In this document: piece after piece, positions 1-11,061 of the stretch | Position numbering within the stretch: position 1 is the stretch's first letter | How the letters are laid out: each line of letters opens with the position of its first letter | Assembly (NCBI GenBank): GCA_945873855.1 | Contig: CAMCEN010000003.1 | Coordinates: 1 to 64,000 of the forward strand | Source: an uncultured Campylobacter sp. | GTDB taxonomy: Bacteria; Campylobacterota; Campylobacteria; Campylobacterales; Campylobacteraceae | DNA: 64,000 nt | Direction: 5' to 3' | Made by a program: the position numbers and the translations under genes | The notes under the pieces: generated by a model | Seen by the model: only the letters and a program-made list of their open reading frames with translations | What the model was told of the DNA's origin: nothing | Database searches by the model: none

Positions 1-2
1 AA

Positions 3-494
3 TATTTATATAATTTTATAGATTTTTTTATAATTTACTTAGCAGTTATAAGCCCTAGTAAAAAGGACATTGATGATGCAAGGCATGCTGCTATTTTAGC
101 AGGTTGCGAGCATTTATTAAGCCAAAATGTAGATGAGCTAAGTGGTGGGCAAATGCAGCTAGTTTTGATAGCTAGAGCCATCGTTTCACGCCCTAAGCTT
201 TTAATCATGGATGAGCCAACTTCATTTTTAGACACCACGCATCAAGATGCGATTTTATCTCTGATTTCTAGGCTAAATCATCAGGGTATGGCTGTGATTT
301 TTAGCTCACATTATCCAGACCATACTTATATGATTTCACACCTTAGTTTGCTCTTAAATGGAGAGAAGGGCTATATTTGCGGTGCTACAAAAGATGTGCT
401 AAATGAAGCAAATCTAAAAAGCCTTTTTGGCACAGATTTTATAATGGCGCAAATCGAGGACAAAACTCGCATGATGCCCCGTTGGAGCGTATAA
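3..494 (+). pseudogene. ABC transporter ATP-binding protein, C-terminal half (FecE/BtuD type), 5' truncated
   Basis: The frame is open from the left edge. It contains the ABC signature LSGGQ (138-152), then LLIMDEPTSFLD (Walker B with catalytic Glu, D-loop) and the switch histidine in FSSHYPD. The family is the siderophore/cobalamin-type importer ATPase, which powers periplasmic-binding-protein uptake from the cytoplasmic face. The Walker A half is missing. Codons upstream of about 45 read as AT-rich, non-conserved residues (YNFIDFFIIY), whereas family similarity seems to start at SPSKKD. The gene therefore looks truncated by a rearrangement rather than only cut by the window edge, but the window edge prevents certainty. 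No permease or binding-protein gene follows. Confidence 0.6.
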
Positions 495-597
495 AAGTAT
501 AAATAATCTTATGTAAGTAAATCTAGAATTCTAGCTTAATGCTCAAAAAATGTTGATGAAAATTAAAATTTTCTCAATTTTTTTTGGCTATTTTTTA

Positions 598-984
598 TTA
601 CAAAATAATTAGAGATAAAGACATTTTATTTTCTAAATTTAATCCACTATAAACTCTAAGTTTAGTCTTTAAATGAGCAAATTCACTCTCATTTCATCTA
701 TGCTCTTTTAAGTAGTCTTTATAGTTTTCTTGCTATTTGGAAAGTTTATTGATAAAATCATTACTGCTAAGATTACAAAGCTCTTTGCTAAACTTTTGGG
801 TTTTTTAGTTAGCTTTGTTTGGATTGTCATTTGTATGTGAAATTGACAGATTTGAAAAGATATAGGATGAAGAGTTTTAGCAAGTCCTTCATAGCCTGCT
901 AACTACTGCTTTAATAGTGTAGCCTTGTTCTTTATACCATTTAAAGCCTAAGATATAAAAAATCAGTAAATCTTGGATTTGCCG
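598..984 (-). pseudogene. Decayed insertion-sequence transposase (DDE type), C-terminal remnant
   Basis: The minus strand gives three family-like pieces in different frames. About 984-890 reads RQIQDLL...GFKWYKEQGYTIKAVVSR. About 890-716 reads GYEGLAKTLHPI..QICQFHIQMTIQTKLTKKPK. 672-598 reads HLKTKLRVYSGLNLEN and ends at a stop. Together they resemble the C-terminal part of transposases often annotated 'IS256 family, variant Zn-binding type' (DGxKGL..., PxQMCxFH, SHLKxKLRxHRGL). Frameshifts, internal stops and deletions separate the pieces, and the upstream end stops at a palindromic repeat at 983. No terminal inverted repeats were found. The family name is from memory; that it is a dead transposase is fairly secure. 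Confidence 0.6.
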
Positions 985-1045
985 GAATTCTAGATTTAAT
1001 CTAGAATTCCAAAATCTAGAATTCCTAGGAATTCTAGATTTAGCA
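983..1045. repeat. Palindromic repeat cluster (GAATTCTAGAATTC type)
   Basis: Several overlapping copies of the EcoRI/XbaI-type palindrome sit between the transposase remnant and the 3' end of the asparaginase gene. The whole 495-1049 gap otherwise holds only the transposase remnant and one more palindrome near 522. Confidence 0.85.
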
Positions 1046-1049
1046 CTTC

Positions 1050-2111
<1,062 letters not shown>

Positions 2112-2156
2112 TTATAACAAAAGTAAAGTTAATGTTTTATTAGGGAATTCTAGAGC

Positions 2157-2627
2157 TTAAAAAGCCTCTATGAGTGAGTTTGAGGCGATTTGTTCTACTA
2201 GTTTTTCATCACTGCCAAAAATGCTAAGTGCGATTTCATGTTCGCAGATAATGATATTTGGCAAAGGCAAGCTTGCGTCTGCTGGGGTGATTTGTAGTTT
2301 TAATCTAGCGGTTTTTATAGGAATTCTAGTTTCTATTTTCTCACCACCTAGCCCGCTTACTTTTAGTCCCCTTGGCTCATCGCCAGCTAGGTCTACTAGT
2401 GTCTTTGCTGCCTCGTAGCAGCCAATTTCTATGCGTAGCACCTGAGCCCTTGCCCAGCTGTTTTTACACCTTATTAGCATATCGCCAAGGCTGTCTTTTA
2501 GTGCGCAGCCACTAGGGATAAAAACCTTTGCTCTTTTATAATCAGCACCGCCAGCGCCAAAAGAGCGTAGCTGCCCTGAAAAAACAGAGCTAAAAAGCAG
2601 GCAAAATAAAGCTAAAATCTTAACCAT
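2157..2627 (-). CDS. Hypothetical secreted protein downstream of flgE
   Basis: 156 residues with a clear signal peptide (MVKILALFCLLFSSVFS) and three cysteines in the mature part (SGCALKD, IRCKNS, IGCYEA). The remainder alternates charged and hydrophobic residues, as in a small beta-rich periplasmic domain. Its start overlaps the end of flgE by 8 nt, so it is translated from the same message and may act in flagellar assembly or envelope passage. That role is inferred from position only; I do not recognise the family. Confidence 0.75.
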   Translation of the reverse strand: MVKILALFCLLFSSVFSGQLRSFGAGGADYKRAKVFIPSGCALKDSLGDMLIRCKNSWARAQVLRIEIGCYEAAKTLVDLAGDEPRGLKVSGLGGEKIETRIPIKTARLKLQITPADASLPLPNIIICEHEIALSIFGSDEKLVEQIASNSLIEAF

Positions 2628-4248
2628 TTTTCATATTTATCGCGCGTTGGAGCATTTGATCGCTTGTGCTTATGCTTTTTGCGCTTGCTTCGTAGGCTCT
2701 TTGTTGGACGATTAGCATAGTCATTTCTCTTTCTAAACTTACATTTGAGTTTTCTAGCATGTAGCTTTTTATCATAGAGCCATTGTATGGTGTGCCATCT
2801 TCTTTTGCGTACATAAAGGCCTCGCCGCTATTGTCCGTAGGGCTAAAATACACGCCACCCTCGCTAAAAAGTCCTTGGTCGTTTTGAAAATGAAAGAGCG
2901 GTACTCTAGCAACAGCTGCTTGCATGCCATTATCAAACACTGCTAAAATCGTGCCATCTTCGCTAGTAGCATAAGCTTTAAAAAGCCCATCTGCGTGGCC
3001 GTCTTTTTGCTGGCTATCTATGCCGCTAGCCCTTTCACTCATTACTATACCATCAAAGCCGCTATTTGGTACATCTGGGTTGTATAGTGAGCCAAAGTCT
3101 ATGTTTACTGGTGCGCCTTCATTGCTAAGTGGGCCAAGCGTGTTGCCTGTTAGGGCACCAAAACCATTAAAGCTTAGCACGCCAGAAGTTTGGCTTAAAA
3201 CATTGCCATCAGGGTCTGTGATGGTTGCGTCCATCAGCCAGTTTGCTCCATCAGCCGGATTTGGTAGCTCGCGCTCTAAGTTTATAGTAAGCGTATTCTC
3301 AAAGCCACTAGCGCCATGAAGTCCTGCTACAAACTTTGCTGTACTAGGCTGTGCTACTAGGCCTTGCGTGGTAGCTGAGGCTTGAAGGCTCTCATATCCG
3401 CCGCCCTCATCAGCTAGCGTGCTTACATCAAAGTCATTTAGCTCATAGCTTCCATCATCTTGCACTTTAGCCTGAGCTTTTAGCATATTGCCAGCTTCAT
3501 TGGCAAAAGTGACATTTACTAGCGTGCCTGCGGTATACTTTTCTAGCTGCGGGGTATCTGTTAGCGTGCCTTTTAGGTTGGCTTTGCCATCTTCGCTTAT
3601 GCTTAGTTCGGCATTTATCATATTTAGTTCTATATCTTGTTGGAGATATTCTTGCTCTGTTGTTAGATTGCCACGAAATTTCACGCTAGTTGTAGGCTCT
3701 GGTGGTATGTAGAGATTGGTAGGCAAAGTGATTTTGTTTATTGTTTGGCTAAATTCTAGATTTGAGGTTGGCTCTAAGGTAAGGGCCTGCGTATCCTGGC
3801 TACCTAGTTTTTTTAGAGCAGCTGCTGAGTAGCTAGCCTCATTTAAAGCAGCTGTCGTACCCATAAGATAAAAGCCTGAGGTATTTATCATATCACGATT
3901 CACATCTAGCAAAAACTGCCCAGCTCTTGTGTAGTAAGTGCTCCCGCCTTTTTGAACTGCAAAGTAGCCATCGCCCCCGATAGCATAATCAAATGCATTG
4001 TCCGTGTTTTGAAAACTACCTTGCTTCATATCAAGCGCAGTTGTTGCCATAGTAGTGCCAAGTCCTAGTGACGAGGCTACTGGGTTTTGGCTCATAGCAG
4101 CTGCTGTTTGGTAAAACAGATCTTTAAACTCAGCTTGAGAGTTTTTAAAGCCTACTGTGTTTGCATTTGCTATATTATTGCCTGTTACATCGATGCCTAT
4201 GCTATTGGTTTTTATGCCTGAGACACCGTTATAAAGTGCTGTCATCAT
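2620..4248 (-). CDS. flgE: Flagellar hook protein FlgE
   Basis: Polymerises to form the hook, the universal joint between rod and filament, after export through the flagellar type III apparatus. The N-terminus holds the axial-protein motif TGNNIANANTVGFKNSQAEF (residues about 22-41). The C-terminus is a heptad-rich D0 segment (SNVSLEREMTMLIVQQRAYEA). Between them lies a long variable region, giving 542 residues. It follows flgD, as at the Cj0042-Cj0043 pair of C. jejuni, but about 140 nt of palindromic repeats separates the two genes. No sigma-54 site was found immediately upstream, so read-through from flgD is likely. Confidence 0.93.
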   Translation of the reverse strand: MMTALYNGVSGIKTNSIGIDVTGNNIANANTVGFKNSQAEFKDLFYQTAAAMSQNPVASSLGLGTTMATTALDMKQGSFQNTDNAFDYAIGGDGYFAVQKGGSTYYTRAGQFLLDVNRDMINTSGFYLMGTTAALNEASYSAAALKKLGSQDTQALTLEPTSNLEFSQTINKITLPTNLYIPPEPTTSVKFRGNLTTEQEYLQQDIELNMINAELSISEDGKANLKGTLTDTPQLEKYTAGTLVNVTFANEAGNMLKAQAKVQDDGSYELNDFDVSTLADEGGGYESLQASATTQGLVAQPSTAKFVAGLHGASGFENTLTINLERELPNPADGANWLMDATITDPDGNVLSQTSGVLSFNGFGALTGNTLGPLSNEGAPVNIDFGSLYNPDVPNSGFDGIVMSERASGIDSQQKDGHADGLFKAYATSEDGTILAVFDNGMQAAVARVPLFHFQNDQGLFSEGGVYFSPTDNSGEAFMYAKEDGTPYNGSMIKSYMLENSNVSLEREMTMLIVQQRAYEASAKSISTSDQMLQRAINMKNG

Positions 4249-4276
4249 GGGCTTTATCCTTAAATAATTTTTCTTA

Positions 4277-4378
4277 GGAATTCTAGAATTCCTTGCTTTT
4301 TTGTCCTTAAATACTCAAGGAATTCTAGAATTCCCTATAATCTTAGTAAGGAATTTTAGAATTCCTTACTAAAAATTA
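4277..4378. repeat. Palindromic repeats between flgD and flgE
   Basis: Several copies or half-copies of GGAATTCTAGAATTCC, one degenerate (GGAATTTTAGAATTCC), fill the spacer between two genes that must share a transcript if flgE lacks its own promoter. Confidence 0.85.
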
Positions 4379-4389
4379 AGCTAGATTTT

Positions 4390-5106
4390 CTAGCTATTTG
4401 AGCTAGGCAAGGCGCTAAACTCAGAAATTCTATTTGCTTTTATGTAATTGCCAGCTACCTTAAACTCAGCTTCGCCGTTTTGGAAGCGCACACTCTCAAC
4501 CAAGTAGTTTGTGTTTTGCATATCCATTTGGCGTCCGTCTTTGGTGGTGTATTTAACCTCGTAAGTATAAGTGCCATTATCTACTTGGTTTTTATTGTTG
4601 TTCAAAAGATCCCACTCGATAGTAGCCGTGCCCTTTGTCATCGCACCAAGCTCGATGTTGCGAACCACTGTGCCAGCGTTGTTTTTGACCTCTATTGTAG
4701 CACCTGAGATATCTTCTGGGAAGTTTACAGGAAGACCAAGAGATTTTGTAGCGTCGTCTTTGGTGACTGAACTAGAGATTGTCGCATAACTACCAAGAGC
4801 GTTCATCGCACTCATAGAAAACGCACTTTCCATTTGGCTAGCTAGCTTTTGCATGACATCATTTGTTTTTTGCTGCATGCTTAGCTGAGAGAGCATAGAG
4901 GTTTGTTCTAGCATTTTTTGGCTATCCATAGGCTCTGTTGGGTCTTGATACTGAAGCTCAGTAAGAAGCAGTGCCAAAAAGTCTTCTTGTTTTAGCTCAG
5001 CATTTGGATTTGTTGGAGTTGAGCCACGAACCGCACTAGCATTTGTGCTTGCAAGAGCATTATTTAACGCTGAGGTTGTGTTTGTGGTATCCATGTAGTC
5101 TGCCAT
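4390..5106 (-). CDS. flgD: Flagellar hook capping / scaffolding protein FlgD
   Basis: FlgD forms the cap on which hook subunits assemble and is discarded later. The N-terminal motif LKQEDFLALLLTELQYQDPTEPMDSQKMLEQTSMLSQL (residues about 38-75) is diagnostic of the family. The C-terminal part has the FlgD beta-sandwich pattern (TIEWDLLNNNKNQVDNGTYTYEV). 238 residues. A good RBS (AAAGGAT) precedes the ATG. A sigma-54 type promoter lies about 45 nt upstream, as expected for a middle-class flagellar gene in Campylobacter. Confidence 0.95.
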   Translation of the reverse strand: MADYMDTTNTTSALNNALASTNASAVRGSTPTNPNAELKQEDFLALLLTELQYQDPTEPMDSQKMLEQTSMLSQLSMQQKTNDVMQKLASQMESAFSMSAMNALGSYATISSSVTKDDATKSLGLPVNFPEDISGATIEVKNNAGTVVRNIELGAMTKGTATIEWDLLNNNKNQVDNGTYTYEVKYTTKDGRQMDMQNTNYLVESVRFQNGEAEFKVAGNYIKANRISEFSALPSSNS

Positions 5107-5149
5107 TTGCTATCCTTTCTATAGATTTTAGGTTTTGGCACTGATTTAC

Positions 5150-5167
5150 AAGCAAAAATTATTCCAA
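5150..5167 (-). promoter_or_regulatory. Sigma-54 (RpoN) type promoter for flgD
   Basis: The minus strand reads TTGGAATAATTTTTGCTT: GG, exactly 10 nt, GC. This matches the Campylobacter -24/-12 consensus and sits upstream of flgD, a gene class known to be RpoN-dependent in this genus. Confidence 0.8.
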
Positions 5168-5223
5168 AATTTATATTAAAATAAATTATATGGAATTCTA
5201 GTATTTGTTTACAATTTTTCTTG

Positions 5224-5229
5224 TATAAT
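5224..5229 (+). promoter_or_regulatory. -10 element for the disulfide-isomerase-like gene
   Basis: TATAAT preceded by TG (extended -10), 31 nt before the ATG at 5261. A T-rich stretch lies upstream in place of a clear -35, which is usual for Campylobacter vegetative promoters. Confidence 0.55.
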
Positions 5230-5260
5230 TGCGCTTTGGATTAAAATTTTAAGGACAAAA

Positions 5261-5998
5261 ATGAAAAAATCAGTAATTCTAGCAAGCGCTTTACTAGTAA
5301 GCACGGCTTTTGGCGAGCTTAGTGATGAGCAAATTTTATCTATGTTTGATTTGCCAAAAGGCGTTGAAGCTAAGATAGATGAAAGAAGCCAGCTTGAAGG
5401 CGTGGGCCTTGAGCAAATCATAATCGCTATAAAAGGCAAAACTGACGAGATGAGACAGGTGTTTTTCACTGATGGCAAGTATCTTTTCCCAGATGTAATA
5501 GATGTAGAAAAGAAAATCTCTTATGCAGGTGATTTTCAAAAAGCAGAACAAGAAAAACGCCAGTTTGCAGGATATAAAAAGCTAGGGGCTTTGCTAAAAA
5601 CCTACCCACAAGAAAAAATCATGGAATTAGGTGATAGCAAAAAAGAGCTTATGTATGTTTTTACTGACCCGCTTTGCCCTTATTGCCAAGAAGAGTTAAA
5701 AAACATTGAAACTACGCTAAAAGAATATAGATTAAAGCTAGTTTTCACCCCACTTACTAGCCATGGCGAGGATGCTGTGGCACGCTCTCTTGCTATACAA
5801 GAGCAGATGAAATCAGCCAAAACTGACGCAGAAAAAATTGCTTTACTTCGCAAGTATTATGACAAAGCAAATGCTGCCCCAGAGTATAAAGCCGAAAAGA
5901 TAAAAAAAGAGCAAGAAATCGTTCATAGCATCTTTGCTACAGGGGCGATTCGTGGCGTTCCAGCTTTTATAGAAGCTAGTAATTTAGAAATAAAATAA
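5261..5998 (+). CDS. Periplasmic thiol:disulfide interchange protein (DsbC/DsbG/DsbK type)
   Basis: A signal peptide (MKKSVILASALLVSTAFG) is followed by an N-terminal segment, then a thioredoxin fold with the redox motif CPYC (TDPLCPYCQEEL, about residues 138-149). The fold ends with a cis-Pro segment, GAIRGVPAFIEAS. 245 residues is the size of DsbC/DsbG isomerases and of their Helicobacter relatives. It probably shuffles or introduces disulfides in exported proteins. The RBS AAGGAC lies just before the ATG. The next gene follows 17 nt later with its own RBS (AAAAGGAG), so the two probably share a transcript. Confidence 0.85.
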   Translation: MKKSVILASALLVSTAFGELSDEQILSMFDLPKGVEAKIDERSQLEGVGLEQIIIAIKGKTDEMRQVFFTDGKYLFPDVIDVEKKISYAGDFQKAEQEKRQFAGYKKLGALLKTYPQEKIMELGDSKKELMYVFTDPLCPYCQEELKNIETTLKEYRLKLVFTPLTSHGEDAVARSLAIQEQMKSAKTDAEKIALLRKYYDKANAAPEYKAEKIKKEQEIVHSIFATGAIRGVPAFIEASNLEIK

Positions 5999-6015
5999 AA
6001 CCAAAAGGAGTAAAA

Positions 6016-6582
6016 ATGAAAAAATCACTAGTTGTGGCAGCACTAATTTTTGGTGCTAGTTCACTTTTTGCGCTTAGCATTGATGAAGCGAGTGTAAAAC
6101 CAGTAGTTACAGGCTACAAAACAAATCAAAAAATCGCTGTTCCTATGACTTTTAAAGAAGCAAAGTTTAGCTTCAAAGCCACTAACGGCAGCGCAAAAGA
6201 GGTGCTCGAAGGTGCAACTGCTCTAATCGATCTAAACAAAGTAGATACAAACAAAAACCCACTTCGCGATAAAAATATGCGTGATAAGTTTTTTGCTAAA
6301 CTAAATAGCAAAGAAGCAAAAGCCCTAATCAACGCTGTAGAGGGTGATGATAAAGCTGGCAAGCTAAAAACTACAATTACTTTTAATGGCATCCAAAGAG
6401 ATGTAGAAATGGGCTATGTAGTAGAAAATGGCAAATTAGTAGCAAAGACTAGCATAGATATAAAAGACTATAAGGCCACAGCCGCTTTTGATGCGTTTAG
6501 AACTGATACTACTATTAAAGGACTTCATGGTAATAACACTTGGAGCGAAGTAGAAATCGGCTTTGAGGTAAATGTAAAATAA
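6016..6582 (+). CDS. YceI family periplasmic protein
   Basis: A signal peptide (MKKSLVVAALIFGASSLFA) is followed by a domain with YceI-family features: FKATNGSAKEV, ALIDLNKVDTNKNPLRDKNMRDKFF and a late beta strand (GNNTWSEVEIGFEV). YceI proteins have a lipocalin-like beta barrel that binds isoprenoid-type lipids; the physiological role here is unknown. 188 residues. Probably co-transcribed with the upstream disulfide enzyme. Confidence 0.88.
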   Translation: MKKSLVVAALIFGASSLFALSIDEASVKPVVTGYKTNQKIAVPMTFKEAKFSFKATNGSAKEVLEGATALIDLNKVDTNKNPLRDKNMRDKFFAKLNSKEAKALINAVEGDDKAGKLKTTITFNGIQRDVEMGYVVENGKLVAKTSIDIKDYKATAAFDAFRTDTTIKGLHGNNTWSEVEIGFEVNVK

Positions 6583-6599
6583 GCTTTAAAAGCTTAAAA

Positions 6600-6672
6600 T
6601 TTCTTTTAGGAATTCTAGAATTCTAGAATTCCTAGTGTAAAATTATCCTAGGAATTCTAGAATTCCTTATAA
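6600..6672. repeat. Palindromic repeats between the YceI gene and cmeA
   Basis: Two full palindromes, one with an extra 8-mer unit, occupy the spacer. The pump promoter probably lies between them and the ATG at 6754 (GCTAAAAT-like -10 near 6720). Confidence 0.85.
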
Positions 6673-6753
6673 AATACAAAATATTTTTTAAAAATTATCA
6701 TAAAAATTTAAATTTTTAAGCTAAAATCACAAGAAAAATTGCGAGGTTTTAAT

Positions 6754-7899
6754 ATGAAAAAATATCTAGTAATATCAGCTATTTTTGCCGTTTTTAGCTC
6801 GTCTTTCATAGGCTGCAGCGATGAAAAACAAGCGCAGCAAATGCCACCTTTGCCAGTGACTGCTATGAAGGTAAAAATGGGCGATCAACCACTTCTTTTA
6901 AGCTTTAATGGACAGACTTTCAGCGACCTTGATGTAATGCTAAAAGCCAAGGTTTCAGGCTCTATTACAGAACAGCTTTTCACCCCAGGCGAGCAGGTAA
7001 AAGCAGGCGAGCAGCTTCTAAAAATAGATGAAGCTCGCTACAAGGCTCTTTATGATAGCGCACAAGGCGTTTATCAAGCAGCGGTTGCCAGTGAACAAAA
7101 CGCAGGCAAAGAGTTTAAAAGAGTAAAAGTGCTAAAAGAAAAAAACGCAGTTAGCCAAAAAGACTATGATAACGCACTAGCAGCCTACACAGCTGCAACT
7201 GCAAATACAAAAACAGCCCTAGGCAACGCAAAAAGTGCTAAGATTGACTGGCAAGACTCAATGCTACTAGCTCCCTTTGATGGTGTAGTAGGTGATAACC
7301 GCCAAAATGTAGGTAGCTTTGCTGAGCGTGGTAGTGAGCTTGTGCGAATTAGCAAGCTTGATCCTATTTATGTAAGATTTGGTATGAGTGATGTAAGAAA
7401 GCTAGAAATGGATAATAGCATAGCAGATGGTTCGTGGAAAAGGCTAAATCCAACTGTAAGCATGGTAATAGATGATATAAAATACACTGGCAAGCTAATT
7501 TTTATTGATAACGTAGTAAACGCAGGTACTGCAAGTGTGGAGGCAAAGGCTGTTTTTGAAAATAAAGACCACGCTATAAAACCAGGAATTTACACTAAAA
7601 TTGAAGTAGATGGTTTTTTCCAAAAAAATGCCTTTAAAATCCCGCAAAAAATAGTAAGCCAAGATCCAAAAGGCTCTTATGTTTATACTATAAAAGATGG
7701 AAAAATAGAAAAAAAATATATCAAAATTGCTAGCAATGTTGGATTTGATTATATAGTAAGTTCAGGCATAAATGATGGCGATATTTTAGCTATGGATAAC
7801 TTCAAAAAAATAGGCCCAGGCTCAGCTGTGCAAATCATAAACGACCCAAATAATCCTACTGCTATGCCGGCTAAGGCTGAAAATAACGCTACAAAATAG
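6754..7899 (+). CDS. cmeA: RND efflux periplasmic adaptor (CmeA type)
   Basis: Membrane-fusion protein linking the inner-membrane pump to the outer-membrane channel. The leader ends in a lipobox (FIGC at about residue 24), so the mature protein is a lipoprotein. A biotinyl/lipoyl hairpin follows (DVMLKAKVSGSITEQLFTPGEQVKAGEQLLKIDEARY), then a helical hairpin and a second lipoyl half (APFDGVVGDNRQNVGSF). I prefer the ATG at 6754 (RBS GAGG at 6743, MKKYLV leader) over a TTG five codons upstream, giving 381 residues. First gene of cmeABC; 9 nt separate it from cmeB. Confidence 0.92.
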   Translation: MKKYLVISAIFAVFSSSFIGCSDEKQAQQMPPLPVTAMKVKMGDQPLLLSFNGQTFSDLDVMLKAKVSGSITEQLFTPGEQVKAGEQLLKIDEARYKALYDSAQGVYQAAVASEQNAGKEFKRVKVLKEKNAVSQKDYDNALAAYTAATANTKTALGNAKSAKIDWQDSMLLAPFDGVVGDNRQNVGSFAERGSELVRISKLDPIYVRFGMSDVRKLEMDNSIADGSWKRLNPTVSMVIDDIKYTGKLIFIDNVVNAGTASVEAKAVFENKDHAIKPGIYTKIEVDGFFQKNAFKIPQKIVSQDPKGSYVYTIKDGKIEKKYIKIASNVGFDYIVSSGINDGDILAMDNFKKIGPGSAVQIINDPNNPTAMPAKAENNATK

Positions 7900-7908
7900 A
7901 GGTTTATT

Positions 7909-10900
7909 ATGTTTTCAAAGTTTTTTATTGAACGCCCTGTTTTTGCCAGCGTTATTTCCATTATCATTGTAATTGCAGGTTTAGCAGGACTTTATAATGC
8001 TTCTATTGAAGAATATCCGCAGCTTACTCCGCCACAAATCGTTGTAAGTGCTACTTATAGCGGAGCTGACGCTGCTACTATCGCGCAGACTGTCGCTGCC
8101 CCTCTTGAAGATGCTATAAATGGCGTTGAAGATATGATATATATGCAAAGCACTAGCTCATCAGTTGGTACTATGGATATAAATGTATATTTTAAAACCG
8201 GCACCGACCCACAAACTGCCAAGGTAAATGTAAATAACCGCATTACCGCAGCTATAAACTTACTACCAGAAGAAGTTCGTAGGCTTGGAGTAACTGTAAA
8301 TGAGAGATCAAGCACTATTTTAGGTGTTTTTGCATTTACTGATGATAGCGAGAATATGGACATCACAGAACTAGCAAACTATGTTAAAATAAATATAGTT
8401 GATGATCTTTCTCGTGTGCCTGGCGTGGGTAGTGCTAATGCTATTGGAAATAGAGATTATTCTATGCGTGTTTGGCTAAAACCTGAGCTAATGCATGAGC
8501 ATAATATTACCTCTGCTGAAATAGCAGCTGCTATTAGAGAACAAAACAGCCAAAATGCTGTGGGAAAAATCGGCGAAGGGCCAATAAGTCCAAATACAGC
8601 CTTTGTATATGCCATACAAGCTGAGGGCAGGTTTACCACAGCCGAGCAGTTTGAAAATATAATTTTAAGAGCAGAAAAAAACGGACAAATTTTGCGTCTA
8701 AAAGATGTAGCCACAGTAGAGCTTGGCGCAAGACAGCAGTTTACTATAGCTAAGTATAACGGCAAGCCTGTGCAGCCAGTTTTTATTAATATGCAAAGTG
8801 GCGCAAATGCTATTGAAGTAATGGACCAAGTAGTAAATAGACTAGAAAAGCTAAAAGACAACTGGCCTGAGGGACTAAAATACACAGTAGCTTATGATAC
8901 GACTGAGTTTGTGCGTATATCTATAAAAGAAGTTATTAAAACCTTCATTGAAGCTATGGTTTTAGTTGTGTTAGTTATTTATATGTTCTTAGGAAATGTT
9001 AGAGCGACGATTATTCCACTACTTGCTGTGCCAGTATCTTTGTGTGGAGCCTTTATTGGTATTTATGTGCTAGGATTTTCAATAAATCTTATTACTCTTT
9101 TTGCCCTAGTGCTTGCTATTGGTATAGTTGTGGATGATGCGATTATTGTTATAGAAAATGTCGAGCGTATACTACACGAAAGCCCAAATATCAGTGTAAA
9201 AGACGCTACAATTGAGGCGATGCGTGAGATTACCTCGCCTGTTATTTCTATCGTGCTAGTTTTGGGTGCTGTGTTTATCCCAGTGAGCTTTATTGAGGGC
9301 TTTGTAGGACTTATCCAAAAGCAGTTTGCCCTTACTTTGGTTACCAGCGTGGCATTTTCAGGTTTTGTGGCACTTACTCTTACACCAGCACTTTGCGCGC
9401 TTATCTTGCGCAAAAAAGAAAGCGAGCCTTTTTGGTTTATAAAAAAATATAATGAATTTTTTGATTTTTCTACGCGTATATTTACTAGCGGTGTTGCTAT
9501 GGTAATAAAGCATACTATTAGAAGTTTGCTTATAGTTGTTATTTTGATAGCTGCTATGATAGGGCTATTTAAAATCACCCCAGGTGGACTAGTACCAGAA
9601 GAAGATAAAGGTGTGCTTTTAACAGTAGCTACTTTGCCACCTGCGTCTGCGCTAAACCGCACTAGTGAGACTTTAGGAAACATTAGAAACCTTATAACAA
9701 ATGATCCTAGAGTAGATAAGTTTACAGAAGTAGCAGGCTATGATTTGCTTGGTGGTGGACTTAGAGAAAATGCTGGTGTTTCTTTTGTGGTGCTAAAAAA
9801 CTGGAGCGAGCGCTCAGGCTATGAAAACTCAAGTGCTGCTATGGCGGCTGATTTTAACAAAAAGCTCTTTGGCATGGATAGAAACTCTATGAGCTTTGCT
9901 CTTGTTCCACCTGCTATCATGGGTCTTTCAGTTACTGGTGGCTTTGAGTTATATGCGCAAAACACAGATGGTAGGACATATAATGAGATTGAAGAGGATT
10001 TGCGCAGAGTAGCCCAAAAAGCAAACGCTCATCCGGCTTTGATGCAAGTTCGCACCACGCTAGATACAAACTTCCCTATCTATAAACTAACCTTAGATAG
10101 AGAAAAAATCAAAATGCTAGGCGTAAATATTAATGATATTTTCTTTACGCTAAGTTCTACTATAGGTCAGTATTATGTAAATGACTTTAATATTTATGGT
10201 AAGACCTTTAGAGTTCAGCTAAGAGCAGAAGAGGGGGGCCGTGATAATCCAAATGATATATCAAATCTCTATGTGCGAAGCATGTATGGCGAGTTGGTGC
10301 CAATAGACTCTTTGATAACGCTTGAACGCTCACTTGGTGCTGATAGCGTGGATAGATTTAATGCCTTCCCAGCTGCTAAACTAATGGGCTCTCCAAAACC
10401 AGGCTATACCTCAGGCGAGGCTATAGAGGCGATTTCACAAATCATAAAAGAAGAGCTGCCAAGCGGATATAGCATAGGCTGGGCAGGTAGTTCGTATCAA
10501 GAAGTAAACTCAGCAGGAACTGGCGCAAAAGCCTTTGTGCTAGGACTTGTGTTTGTGTTTCTTATCCTTGCAGCGCAGTATGAGAGATGGCTAATGCCAC
10601 TAGCTGTTATTACAGCGGTGCCATTTTCTGTGCTTGGAGCCTTGCTCTTTACTTGGGCTAGGGGTCTAAGCAATGATATTTACTTCCAAATCGGCCTTAT
10701 TCTTTTGATAGGTCTAGCAGCAAAAAATGCGATTCTCATCGTAGAGTTTGCTATGCAAGAGCATCTAAGCAAAGGTATAAACATCGCTCAAGCTGCGATA
10801 AATGGAGCAAAAATGCGCTTCCGCCCTATATGTATGACTAGTCTTGCTTTCACGCTTGGCGTTTTACCACTTGCCCTAGCTAGTGGAGCTGGAGCTGCTT

Positions 10901-11061
10901 CGCGCCACAGTATAGGCACAGGCGTTATAGGTGGTATGATTTTTGCTAGCACGATTTCTATTTTCTTTGTGCCACTTTTCTTTTATCTTTTAGAGAGCTG
11001 GAATGCTAAGCGCAGAGCAAAAGCAGAGCAAAAAGCAGCACAAGGAGTAGAAAATGCGTAG
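7909..11061 (+). CDS. cmeB: RND multidrug efflux pump, inner-membrane transporter (CmeB type)
   Basis: Proton-driven exporter of drugs and bile salts (known role of Campylobacter CmeB). 1050 residues, the usual HAE1 length. The N-terminus [23 protein letters not shown] is typical, as are motif [17 protein letters not shown] with the paired Asp of the proton relay in TM4 and [14 protein letters not shown] in the second half. Large periplasmic loops follow TM1 and TM7. The stop overlaps the cmeC start by 8 nt, so cmeB-cmeC translation is coupled. Confidence 0.95.
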   Translation: MFSKFFIERPVFASVISIIIVIAGLAGLYNASIEEYPQLTPPQIVVSATYSGADAATIAQTVAAPLEDAINGVEDMIYMQSTSSSVGTMDINVYFKTGTDPQTAKVNVNNRITAAINLLPEEVRRLGVTVNERSSTILGVFAFTDDSENMDITELANYVKINIVDDLSRVPGVGSANAIGNRDYSMRVWLKPELMHEHNITSAEIAAAIREQNSQNAVGKIGEGPISPNTAFVYAIQAEGRFTTAEQFENIILRAEKNGQILRLKDVATVELGARQQFTIAKYNGKPVQPVFINMQSGANAIEVMDQVVNRLEKLKDNWPEGLKYTVAYDTTEFVRISIKEVIKTFIEAMVLVVLVIYMFLGNVRATIIPLLAVPVSLCGAFIGIYVLGFSINLITLFALVLAIGIVVDDAIIVIENVERILHESPNISVKDATIEAMREITSPVISIVLVLGAVFIPVSFIEGFVGLIQKQFALTLVTSVAFSGFVALTLTPALCALILRKKESEPFWFIKKYNEFFDFSTRIFTSGVAMVIKHTIRSLLIVVILIAAMIGLFKITPGGLVPEEDKGVLLTVATLPPASALNRTSETLGNIRNLITNDPRVDKFTEVAGYDLLGGGLRENAGVSFVVLKNWSERSGYENSSAAMAADFNKKLFGMDRNSMSFALVPPAIMGLSVTGGFELYAQNTDGRTYNEIEEDLRRVAQKANAHPALMQVRTTLDTNFPIYKLTLDREKIKMLGVNINDIFFTLSSTIGQYYVNDFNIYGKTFRVQLRAEEGGRDNPNDISNLYVRSMYGELVPIDSLITLERSLGADSVDRFNAFPAAKLMGSPKPGYTSGEAIEAISQIIKEELPSGYSIGWAGSSYQEVNSAGTGAKAFVLGLVFVFLILAAQYERWLMPLAVITAVPFSVLGALLFTWARGLSNDIYFQIGLILLIGLAAKNAILIVEFAMQEHLSKGINIAQAAINGAKMRFRPICMTSLAFTLGVLPLALASGAGAASRHSIGTGVIGGMIFASTISIFFVPLFFYLLESWNAKRRAKAEQKAAQGVENA

